Below the pieces are notes generated by a model, which worked only from the letters and a program-made list of their open reading frames with translations, was not told the DNA's origin and made no database searches. 8,897 nucleotides of DNA from Cyanobacteria bacterium UBA8803. Its GTDB lineage: Bacteria > Cyanobacteriota > Cyanobacteriia > Cyanobacteriales > Coleofasciculaceae. Each line of letters starts with the position of its first letter. Position 1 is the first letter of the stretch. The position numbers and the translations under genes were made by a program. This document shows, one piece after another, positions 1-5,354 of the stretch. Location: contig DNXU01000642.1 in NCBI GenBank assembly GCA_003505715.1, positions 668-9,564 of the forward strand. Direction: 5' to 3'.

Positions 1-400
1 CTGCGATCGCCACATGGGGGCCAATATATACATCCTCCCCTAACTGAGCATCGGGATGAATCACAGCAGTAGGGTGAATTTCAGGTGCTGGTTGCCAGGG
101 TTTGTAGAAGAGAGCGATCGCTTGAGCAAATAAAAGTCGCGGTTCTGAGGCACTAATCCAAGCAATTCCCCGTGCCGTTGCTTGTGCTTGTAAGGCTTCA
201 TCTAAGGGCAAAATTAAGGCCGCAGCTGCCGTCTTACCCACCCAGGTCGCAAACTTAGCACCCTCAATATAACTGAGGGTACTGCTTTTGGCTTCATCAA
301 TCGGTGCAATACCCCCAATCTCTGGGTCGCAATCTGTGTTATAGATTAGGCTATTGCTGGCTGCTGACTCAAGTTTTTGCACAATTTCGCTAAATTTCAT
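1..400 (-). CDS. lpxD: UDP-3-O-acylglucosamine N-acyltransferase LpxD, N-terminal part (cut by window edge)
   Basis: LpxD adds the second (N-linked) acyl chain to UDP-3-O-acyl-glucosamine in the cytoplasmic steps of lipid A synthesis, using acyl-ACP. Read from the ATG at 400-398, 133 residues are visible before the window ends. They start MKFSEIVQKLE and contain the uridine-binding LpxD_N domain (about residues 1-100), followed from about residue 108 by the first hexapeptide rungs of the left-handed beta helix (IHPTAVIHPDAQLG, then VYIGPHVAIA). The catalytic His region and the rest of the helix lie outside the window. A clear ribosome binding site, GGGAGG, stands 7-8 bases upstream of the ATG. 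The frame is open to position 1 with no defects. The upstream spacer holds a mobile-looking hairpin element (485-546), so the gene is probably transcribed separately from the secreted-protein gene upstream. Family assignment is firm. Confidence 0.93.
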   Translation of the reverse strand, partial: MKFSEIVQKLESAASNSLIYNTDCDPEIGGIAPIDEAKSSTLSYIEGAKFATWVGKTAAAALILPLDEALQAQATARGIAWISASEPRLLFAQAIALFYKPWQPAPEIHPTAVIHPDAQLGEDVYIGPHVAIA

Positions 401-484
401 GGTGCGACCTCCCTCAACCTCGATCTACCCTACTGGATTTTCCCCAAGTTTGATATGGAATCCGTAAAAAAGTATCCCATCCCA

Positions 485-546
485 TGTAGGGGCGAGTCGC
501 TGTTTGAATATTGTAGGGTAAACGACAAGATAACTTGACTCGCCCT
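485..546 (+). repeat. Hairpin element, copy A (62 bp)
   Basis: The element begins TGTAGGGGCGAGTCGCTGT and ends TAACTTGACTCGCCCT. The arms GGGCGAGTC and GACTCGCCC pair over 9 bp around an AT-rich loop of about 40 bases. The same ends occur at 6711-6771 on the opposite strand, and a variant occurs at 6611-6671. It resembles the dispersed GTAGGGGCG palindromes common in cyanobacterial genomes. It sits between the secreted-protein gene and lpxD, where it could act as a transcription end or an mRNA-stabilising structure; that role is inference. Confidence 0.85.
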
Positions 547-578
547 GATATCAATTCCGGAGAGCTTTGTTTGTATAG

Positions 579-600
579 CCACAGAATTTCCATTCTGTGG
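579..600 (-). terminator. Hairpin downstream of the secreted-protein gene, possible terminator
   Basis: CCACAGAAT (579-587) and ATTCTGTGG (592-600) form a perfect 9-bp stem with a 4-base loop, starting 28 bases beyond the stop codon of the gene at 629-1015. There is no U tract after the stem on either strand, so this is not a classical intrinsic terminator. A role in transcript ending or 3' end protection is inferred from position. Confidence 0.4.
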
Positions 601-628
601 GCAATTCTACCAAACTAGGATGTACCCT

Positions 629-1015
629 TTATTGCCGAACTGGTCCGTTGTAGTCTACTGTTACCATGCCCGTATTACTATCAACTGTGACTACGCTCTC
701 AACATAGTACATCTCAGTAGCGGGTCGGCTACCTTTAAAGGTAAACGTCCAGATCCCAGAACCATTTTCCACATAAGGTGACTCGTTTGCCGGACCGTGC
801 ATCGACTGTTCAGCGCGATATCTGCCTAGTCCCCCATTCTCACGTTCAGCAGCTTGGCGTGCTAAGTTCTTGGCACGATTGAGGTCAATACGTAAAGCGA
901 TCCCCGTCCCAGTAGATGGTGAAGAAGTCCCAGAGTCTACCTGGGCATTAGCATACACTGCACCCATAGCTAAAACGGTTGCGGTCATTGCAGAAATGAT
1001 GATGAACTTTTTCAT
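629..1015 (-). CDS. Small secreted protein, PepSY-like, function unknown
   Basis: This encodes 128 residues starting MKKFIIISAM. The first 24 residues form a typical signal peptide: two lysines, a hydrophobic core of about 15 residues, and an ANA-Q cleavage site. The mature protein of about 104 residues has a Ser/Thr/Gly-rich linker (about 28-39), an amphipathic helix (about 44-60, RAKNLARQAAERENGG), then beta strands with IWTFTFKG (88-95) and VESVVTVDSNTGMVTVDYNG (105-124). One helix followed by an antiparallel sheet ending in a D-x-x-T-G turn is what PepSY-like domains look like, but I cannot confirm the family. The frame is open upstream to 1105, but the ATG at 1015 is preferred: it starts the signal peptide and has GGAG at 1025-1028, 9 bases upstream. 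The protein should act in the periplasm or outside the cell. No partner gene is evident. Confidence 0.75.
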   Translation of the reverse strand: MKKFIIISAMTATVLAMGAVYANAQVDSGTSSPSTGTGIALRIDLNRAKNLARQAAERENGGLGRYRAEQSMHGPANESPYVENGSGIWTFTFKGSRPATEMYYVESVVTVDSNTGMVTVDYNGPVRQ

Positions 1016-1123
1016 AGTGGTTATCTCCAGTAAGATGTTGCCCTGTTTGGTAAAAAGGCAAGGCTGACTATCCAAAATTATTGAACGAATTCGGAATCTC
1101 TCCATTCACCAACCCCTAGAGGT

Positions 1124-1148
1124 AAAAGCCTTTTAGGGTTAGGCTTTT
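1124..1148 (-). terminator. Probable transcription terminator after the flavoprotein gene
   Basis: AAAAGCC (1124-1130) and GGCTTTT (1142-1148) form a 7-bp inverted repeat with an 11-base loop, about 62 bases beyond the stop codon of the minus-strand gene ending at 1211. On the minus strand the 3' arm supplies four U residues. A competing pairing, AACCCCTA with TAGGGTT, overlaps it. The stem is short, so the call is moderate. Confidence 0.45.
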
Positions 1149-1210
1149 CCTATCTCTCGGTTGATTTGCTGCACTTGCCCACTAGCCTTCTCCAATCAGG
1201 ACGATTTAAC

Positions 1211-2446
1211 CTAGGAGTTGTTTCCTATGGCCTGACCAGCTAGCCAAGCAGTTGTCCAGGCACTTTGAAAGTTAAATCCTCCTGTAATCCCATCAATATC
1301 CAAGATTTCGCCAGCAAAGTAAAGCCCCGGACAGATCCTACTTTCCATAGTCTTGAAGTCCACTTCTTTTAAACTGACGCCGCCACAGGTGACAAATTCT
1401 TCTTTAAAAACGCCTTTTCCGGTAATTTGGTAACATCCTTGGGTGAGTTCTGCGATTAGCTGGTTTAAGCTTTTCTTCGAGAGTTCCGCCCAGCGTTGTT
1501 GTTCTCCAATTCCGGCACTAGCAACCAAACTAACCCAAAGCCGTTTGGGGAGGAGAACCGGACAACTCGTAGTAATCTGGCGTTGGGGGAGTTGGGACTT
1601 TACATTCAGCAGGAGTTGCCGCAAGCTGTCTTGGCTATGTTGGGGTAGCCAATTTACCGACAAGGGAGTGTGATAGTGGCGATCGCGCAAAAATCTCGCC
1701 CCCCAAGCCGAGAGTTTGAGTACTCCAGGGCCGCTTAATCCCCAGTGGGTGATGAGTAATGGCCCCGTTTGTTCTTGCAAAGTTGATCCAGCTTCGGGTA
1801 ACCGCAGGCAGGCATTACTGACACTGACGCCTGCTAAATCCTGCAAACGGCGATCGGGGATAGTGAAGGTAAATAGAGAAGGAACGGGCGGTTCGATGTG
1901 ATGGCCTAAAGCTTTAGCCCAACGATAACCCAGAGGGTTGCTACCTGTGGCGATGAGAACGCGATCGCCTATGATAATCTCGCCATTTTTTAACCCAATT
2001 CTGAACCGAGAGTCGGGAGTGGCGACGATCGATTGTACCGGAGTGGCAGTGCGAATGTGAACCCCGGCAGCTGTGGCGGCATTAAACAGGCAATCTACTA
2101 TAGTTTGAGAATTATCGGTAACAGGAAACATCCGCCCATCTGCCTCAGTTTTGAGATGGACGCCTCTTGCTTCAAACCAGGCGATCGTATCTTTAGGTTG
2201 AAAGCGGGTAAAAGCACCTCGCAATGCTTTGCTACCTCTGGGGTAAGCTTGGACTAACAAGGCAGGGTCAAAGCAGGCATGAGTGACGTTACAGCGTCCG
2301 CCACCAGAGATGCGCACCTTGGCTAACGGCTGTGAAGAGGCTTCTAGTAGAGTAACTTGGGAGTGGGGATAGGCAGTCGCACAAGTCACTGCCCCGAAAA
2401 AACCGGCAGCACCACCACCGATCGTCACAATTTTCACAAGGGGCAA
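1211..2446 (-). CDS. HI0933/YhiN-family FAD-dependent oxidoreductase
   Basis: This is a flavoprotein of the HI0933 (YhiN, TIGR00275-type) family, whose physiological substrate is poorly defined. The 411 residues match the family's usual length of about 400. The N-terminus carries the dinucleotide fold GGGAAG (10-15) with the ribose-binding acidic residue E35 at the end of the second strand (VTLLEA). The family signature K-x-R-I-S-G-G-G-R-C-N-V-T spans 43-55. The C-terminus has GLYFAGEILDIDGITGGFN (374-392), the second FAD-binding segment. The first possible start after the in-frame stop at 2477-2479 is TTG at 2446; the only other close candidates are GTG codons at 2437 and 2428. No ATG is available and no ribosome binding site is obvious, so translation may be coupled to the rubredoxin gene that ends 25 bp upstream. 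Rubredoxin could supply or accept electrons; this pairing is inferred from adjacency. Confidence 0.88.
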   Translation of the reverse strand: MPLVKIVTIGGGAAGFFGAVTCATAYPHSQVTLLEASSQPLAKVRISGGGRCNVTHACFDPALLVQAYPRGSKALRGAFTRFQPKDTIAWFEARGVHLKTEADGRMFPVTDNSQTIVDCLFNAATAAGVHIRTATPVQSIVATPDSRFRIGLKNGEIIIGDRVLIATGSNPLGYRWAKALGHHIEPPVPSLFTFTIPDRRLQDLAGVSVSNACLRLPEAGSTLQEQTGPLLITHWGLSGPGVLKLSAWGARFLRDRHYHTPLSVNWLPQHSQDSLRQLLLNVKSQLPQRQITTSCPVLLPKRLWVSLVASAGIGEQQRWAELSKKSLNQLIAELTQGCYQITGKGVFKEEFVTCGGVSLKEVDFKTMESRICPGLYFAGEILDIDGITGGFNFQSAWTTAWLAGQAIGNNS

Positions 2447-2471
2447 TGTCTGATACCAACGCGCTGTATTT

Positions 2472-2633
2472 TCATTCTACGGGTTCAAACTCCGATTTCG
2501 CAGCTCCGCACACCGGACATACCCAGTCTTCTGGAATGTCTTCAAAGGCTGTCCCTGGTTCAATGCCACCATCTACATCGCCTTGTTCTGGGTCGTATTC
2601 ATAGCCGCAAACGGTACAGATATATTTGGTCAT
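2472..2633 (-). CDS. Rubredoxin (soluble, 53 residues)
   Basis: Rubredoxins are one-electron carriers with a single iron held by four cysteines. The translated protein begins [15 protein letters not shown] and is 53 residues, the standard length of soluble rubredoxin. The two metal-binding loops are C6-x-x-C9-G-Y and C39-P-x-C42-G, with the core aromatic residues Y4, Y11 and W37 in place. There is no C-terminal membrane anchor, unlike the longer RubA protein that cyanobacteria use in photosystem II assembly, so this is a separate soluble rubredoxin. The ATG is preceded by AAAGGAG at 2644-2650, ten bases upstream, with a HIP1 octamer in between. The gene lies 25 bp upstream of the flavoprotein gene on the same strand and probably forms an operon with it. 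Family assignment is very secure; the electron partner is not known. Confidence 0.96.
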   Translation of the reverse strand: MTKYICTVCGYEYDPEQGDVDGGIEPGTAFEDIPEDWVCPVCGAAKSEFEPVE

Positions 2634-2654
2634 TGCGATCGCACTCCTTTAGGT

Positions 2655-2714
2655 GGTAATTGGTAATGGGTAATTGGTCAGCAATTTCTCACCAATTACC
2701 CATCACTCATTACC
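2655..2714. repeat. Long GGTAAT/ATTACC hairpin in the rubredoxin leader
   Basis: ATGGGTAATTGGT (2666-2678) pairs perfectly over 13 bp with ACCAATTACCCAT (2691-2703), with a 12-base loop. An outer 6-bp pairing (GGTAAT 2655-2660 with ATTACC 2709-2714) extends it across a 5 x 5 internal loop. The arms are built of the TAATGGG/GGTAATT motifs often seen as dispersed repeats in filamentous cyanobacteria. It begins 5 bases upstream of the rubredoxin ribosome binding site, so if transcribed it would fold in the mRNA leader. Confidence 0.85.
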
Positions 2715-3243
2715 CTGTAACAGGAGATACATTTTACCATAGATAACTAGGAGACCCCTCCAACCTATCTAATTGGCTGGATTTTGATAAGCTGTTCAGC
2801 ATTGAAATTGCCGATGCGAGCTAAGCCAGTAAAAGGGTTCAGCCTCTTAAATACCCAGTTGAAATACACAACAGCTTAAATTGATTAAGGCTGTACTCAA
2901 CGCCCTAAACCTAGTTTGGGTAAGCATTAAAAATTAATTTTGGGATAGGGGTACTAGTATTTTATAGTTACGGCACGAGTATTTACGGGAAAGAAAACTA
3001 GGGCTTGTGTACTCAATGTCTAATTCAAGCCACGCTTAAGTTTTAGGCTATGCCATCATTTTTTTTTGAGTACAATCTTGCTACCATAAACGTTTCAATG
3101 GATAGAGTAGAACCCTTTCTTAAATTAGTATGAAGAAATCCAAAATTTTCCTGTTAGTTCAGAGAAGCTGGAATAGAGAGGGTAATGTCCGACGGGAAAG
3201 CAATTAAATAGTAACAACGGTCACAAAAAAGGAGCATCTAGGT
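2715..3243. other. Gene-free spacer with a dispersed 9-mer
   Basis: No open reading frame of note is present in this spacer between divergent transcription units. The 9-mer TGTACTCAA occurs at 2892-2900 and 3008-3016 and inverted (TTGAGTACA) at 3066-3074; the last copy directly follows a run of nine T at 3059-3067. Smaller inverted repeats are ACAGCTTAA with TTAAGGCTGT (2871-2894, one bulged G) and CCTAAAC with GTTTGGG (about 2903-2919). The promoters of both the rubredoxin operon and the plus-strand genes must lie here, but I cannot place them with confidence. AAGGAG, ten bases before the ATG at 3244, is a good ribosome binding site. Confidence 0.6.
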
Positions 3244-3729
3244 ATGCAGGCTACCGAGAACCAATTATCTTGGTCTGACGTTCCAGAAGACGTTAAACAC
3301 CTTTTGGTACTAGCCTCTGACAGCTGGGAAAATACTGCCCAATCAGAAAAGTATGTCAACGAGGCTTTGCAAAAAGCTGGAGATAATCTAGACGTTCTCG
3401 TGGGAGCCTACAGATATTTTTTCTACAAAAGCAATGCCGCGATGGCGCTACAGATTGCCCAAAGAGTTGTTAATAACATTAAACAGCTGGAAAACTTACC
3501 AGATGAGTGGGAGCAACTCAAACCTATATTAGTTCGTCGAAAACAGGAAACTCAGATCCGGCTATACTTAAATGCCTATGCCGCTACAGGTTTAGTTCTC
3601 GCCAAACTAGGCAACCTAGAAGAAGCCAAACAAATCACTGCCAGAGTGAAAGAACTAGATGAGAACCGAGAATCTTGTGCCACCACAATTTTTGAAGTCT
3701 TAACCCGCCCCCCCGAAGACGAAGATTAA
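3244..3729 (+). CDS. TPR-like helical protein, function unknown
   Basis: This encodes 161 residues, acidic and almost entirely helical, with no signal peptide or membrane segment. Helix pairs with TPR-like spacing are visible: about 33-80 (SEKYVNEALQKAGDNLDVLVGAYRYFFYKS, then AAMALQIAQRVV) and about 107-141 (a pair ending AATGLVLAKLGNLEEAKQITARV). The second pair has the A/G at small-residue positions expected of a TPR. The tail RPPEDED is acidic. The start is supported by AAGGAG ten bases upstream. The next gene begins about 60 bp downstream on the same strand. Such proteins are protein-binding scaffolds. From memory, a TPR-containing small protein belongs to the genes upstream of hypF in heterocystous cyanobacteria, proposed to act in uptake-hydrogenase maturation; whether this is that protein needs a homology search. 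Confidence 0.8.
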   Translation: MQATENQLSWSDVPEDVKHLLVLASDSWENTAQSEKYVNEALQKAGDNLDVLVGAYRYFFYKSNAAMALQIAQRVVNNIKQLENLPDEWEQLKPILVRRKQETQIRLYLNAYAATGLVLAKLGNLEEAKQITARVKELDENRESCATTIFEVLTRPPEDED

Positions 3730-3731
3730 AA

Positions 3732-3751
3732 CCTCCGCGTCCCTCTGCGTT
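3732..3751 (+). repeat. CCTCYGCGT tandem micro-repeat
   Basis: Two imperfect 10-base units, CCTCCGCGTC and CCTCTGCGTT, follow the stop codon of the TPR-like gene directly and are followed by a run of nine A. The unit is related to the CTTTGCGTA/CTTTGCGTT pair at 4454-4471. It is a dispersed cyanobacterial micro-repeat with no known function. Confidence 0.65.
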
Positions 3752-3788
3752 AAAAAAAAAGCCCAACTCCCCACTGCAAGGTCAAACT

Positions 3789-4043
3789 ATGATTACACAA
3801 GAGCGCCAAGAACTATATTTCAACCTAATCGACCAACTACTCCGCTGTCCAAACGGCCAGGAACCAGAAGTTTTAAATACCCAGTTCGATTTAATTGATG
3901 CTGGCTTGGTGCAGACAATGCTGGAAGTAGCAACAGTAATGGCTCACAATGACAATCCAGATGGTGCCCAATTTCTCATGCATGTCGCCCGTCAGCTAGC
4001 TAAGCAACTGGGATTGTATCCTCAACTTGAAACCCAGGAGTAA
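3789..4043 (+). CDS. 84-residue protein resembling the N-terminal segment of cyanobacterial CHAT proteins
   Basis: This encodes 84 residues with predicted helices at about 3-20, 29-52 and 55-75, and no signal peptide. The pattern YFNLIDQLLRCPNGQEPEVL (10-29) followed by DAGLVQTMLEVATVMA (37-52) and a helix QFLMHVARQLAKQLGL (61-76) closely resembles, from memory, a segment found at the N-terminus of many large cyanobacterial TPR-CHAT (caspase-like) proteins, where the Y-L-x-L-I-x-x-L-L-x-C-P-x-G-E-E motif is typical. Here it stands alone, with no protease domain. The ATG is preceded by AAGGTC, a weak ribosome binding site. The next gene starts 2 bp after the stop, so the two are almost certainly co-transcribed and translationally coupled. 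Function unknown; a protein-protein docking module is a reasonable guess. Confidence 0.8.
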   Translation: MITQERQELYFNLIDQLLRCPNGQEPEVLNTQFDLIDAGLVQTMLEVATVMAHNDNPDGAQFLMHVARQLAKQLGLYPQLETQE

Positions 4044-4045
4044 AG

Positions 4046-4357
4046 ATGGAATTAACTACAACTCAGGCCGAACAAATAGCCCTTGACTTCCTCATGGATG
4101 ATTGGAGCATTCCCCCCGATGACCACCAATGGTTTACCGTTCTCTCCTCTCGTTTTATTGGGGAGAACTGGTACATTGTTGAAATTGGTATAGAAGGATT
4201 GCCCGATACGTGGGCAATTCAAGTCTACGACACTGGAGAATGCGATCCAAACTATACTTTTATATCACCCCTGAGTCCTTCAGAAAGCAATAGCGACCTA
4301 GCTGATTTCCCAGACTGGATTGCCCAAGTATTAATAGCAGAACGCAAGCATAGATAG
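4046..4357 (+). CDS. 103-residue conserved-looking protein, possible YrhB/Imm35-like fold
   Basis: This encodes 103 residues: an N-terminal helix TTTQAEQIALDFLMDDW (4-20), then strands with FTVLSSRFIGENWYIVEIGIEG (30-51) and TWAIQVYDTGECDPNYTFI (55-73), then a C-terminal helix FPDWIAQVLIAE (88-99). One helix followed by a small antiparallel sheet, with a Trp-x-Val in successive strands, recalls the YrhB/Imm35 and PepSY-like small domains, but I cannot confirm either. It has no signal peptide. AGGAG at 4036-4040 lies inside the end of the upstream 84-residue gene and sets the start five bases later, so the two are translationally coupled. What follows for 138 bp is a mosaic of short repeats. 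Function unknown. Confidence 0.78.
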   Translation: MELTTTQAEQIALDFLMDDWSIPPDDHQWFTVLSSRFIGENWYIVEIGIEGLPDTWAIQVYDTGECDPNYTFISPLSPSESNSDLADFPDWIAQVLIAERKHR

Positions 4358-4366
4358 ACAAGAAGA

Positions 4367-4390
4367 GGGAGCAGGGAATGGGTAATGGGG
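4367..4390 (+). repeat. G-rich tract with a four-G-run quadruplex motif
   Basis: Four G runs (4367-4369, 4374-4376, 4380-4382, 4387-4390) are separated by loops of 4, 3 and 4 bases, which satisfies the usual G3+N1-7 quadruplex rule on the plus strand. The GGGAAT/GGGTAAT units look like degenerate heptamers of the short tandem repeats of filamentous cyanobacteria. It lies 10 bases after the stop codon of the 103-residue gene. Confidence 0.6.
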
Positions 4391-4420
4391 AAGATAGACA
4401 TTTCACAATTAATTCAAATT

Positions 4421-4471
4421 CTGAACTCCTGAACTCCTGTATTTTTATCCCAACTTTGCGTACTTTGCGTT
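4421..4471 (+). repeat. Two short tandem repeats (CTGAACTC x2 and CTTTGCGTW x2)
   Basis: CTGAACTC occurs twice in tandem at 4421-4436 with a third partial unit, CTG. CTTTGCGTA and CTTTGCGTT follow at 4454-4471. Together with the G-rich tract they fill most of the spacer between the 103-residue gene and the ankyrin gene. Confidence 0.65.
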
Positions 4472-4495
4472 TAAATTCAACCCTTATCTACTGCT

Positions 4496-4972
4496 ATGAA
4501 ACTAACACTCAGCAAAATAACCTGTGATTGGATGCTCCGCAACGGCTATAACCCTGCTGATTTAAATCAACGGGGTGAAAATGGCGATACAGCATTAATG
4601 AAAGCCACCAGAGCCGGAGTTACTGGCGTTGTCCAAGAATTAATCGATCGCGGCGCAGATATCAATGCTATAAATAACGACGGCAACAATGCTCTCTGGT
4701 TTGCTTGTTTTGGCGATCGCTTCGATTTAATTCATACCTTGATTACCTTTAACATCAATATCGACAACCAAAATGATAATGGAGCCACGGCTTTAATGTA
4801 TGCGGCTTCTGCGGGAAAGACAGATATCGTTAAACAGCTTCTGCAAGCTGGAGCTAATCCAGAACTGCAAAATTTAGATGACTTTAAAGCCGTAGATTTC
4901 GCCAGTAACGCCGACATTTTAAGGATTTTACTCTATGCTACAAACCCAAATCACCGGAAAAGCCTATCATGA
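4496..4972 (+). CDS. Ankyrin-repeat protein
   Basis: This encodes 158 residues of ankyrin repeats, a protein-binding scaffold. After a 28-residue N-terminal cap, three 33-residue repeats are clear: 29-61 (NGDTALMKATRAGVTGVVQELIDRGADIN), 62-94 (a divergent repeat, NGNNALWFACFGDRFDLIHTLI) and 95-127 (NGATALMYAASAGKTDIVKQLLQAGANP). A shortened capping repeat runs from 128 to about 148. The G-x-T-A-L-M and G-A-x-x-N hallmarks are intact in repeats 1 and 3. It has no signal peptide, so it is cytoplasmic. The ATG at 4496 has no strong ribosome binding site. The 3' end overlaps the start of the nitroreductase-like gene by 38 bp in another frame, which implies one transcript and coupled translation. 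The partner protein may be the nitroreductase; that is inference from the overlap. Confidence 0.88.
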   Translation: MKLTLSKITCDWMLRNGYNPADLNQRGENGDTALMKATRAGVTGVVQELIDRGADINAINNDGNNALWFACFGDRFDLIHTLITFNINIDNQNDNGATALMYAASAGKTDIVKQLLQAGANPELQNLDDFKAVDFASNADILRILLYATNPNHRKSLS

Positions 4973-5354
4973 CGCGACGAAGCATTCCTACTTATCCGTG
5001 TTGATAGATCCTAATTATGTGGATGCATCAACCCAACCGACGGCCTTGAAATTTTATCCAAAGTTTTATCGGCGCTTTCCCCTAGAAACAGATAATTCTC
5101 TTCATTCCTTTATCCGTTTAACGAGTACAATTACTTTTAAGAAAAATTACAAAGATGGGCTTTATGCTCTAAGAGTTAACCCCTCAGCTGGGGCTTTATA
5201 CCCCACAGAATTGTACGTGCAGGTCAGAGGAATTAAGGGAATGATAGATGGCATCTACCATCTAGAGGTCGCTACGGATTCTCTTACCCTGATCTATGAG
5301 TTAATTGATGATGGCCTAGAAGCTTATATTCTGCCCAATCATTTTGAACGATGA
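4935..5354 (+). pseudogene. SagB/ThcOx-type nitroreductase, N-terminal remnant only
   Basis: This encodes 139 residues matching the start of the cyanobacterial SagB/ThcOx-family FMN nitroreductase-like dehydrogenases. These oxidise azoline rings in peptide natural products in the characterised cases, and have unknown substrates in most cyanobacteria. Recognisable segments are KAYHDATKHSYLSV (9-22), FYRRFPL (44-50) and the FMN-site signature RVNPSAGALYPTELYVQVRG (80-99). Complete family members I know of are several hundred residues long and continue after a segment like DDGLEAYILPN with the rest of the nitroreductase fold. Here the frame ends eight codons after this region begins to diverge, at TGA 5352-5354, so the catalytic and dimer parts are absent. 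AAGGA upstream fits the ATG at 4935. It is most likely a 3' deletion remnant. A functional mini-protein is possible, since the frame itself is clean and coupled on both sides. Confidence 0.75.

Noticed and set aside
1016..1105. 30-codon upstream extension of the secreted-protein gene
   Set aside because: It would bury the signal peptide; the internal ATG has a ribosome binding site and starts a standard signal sequence.
2957..2971. GTA and TAC half-sites resembling an NtcA box upstream of the TPR-like gene
   Set aside because: The spacing is nine bases instead of the required eight, and no well-placed -10 box could be confirmed.
3001..3067. Intrinsic terminator ending in the nine-T run
   Set aside because: The only nearby stem (GGCTTG 3002-3007 with CAAGCC 3026-3031) lies about 27 bases before the T run, and the adjacent GGC/GCC pairing is too short.
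4421..4471. Possible CRISPR-like repeats
   Set aside because: Units are only 8-9 bases, directly tandem and without unique spacers of regular length.
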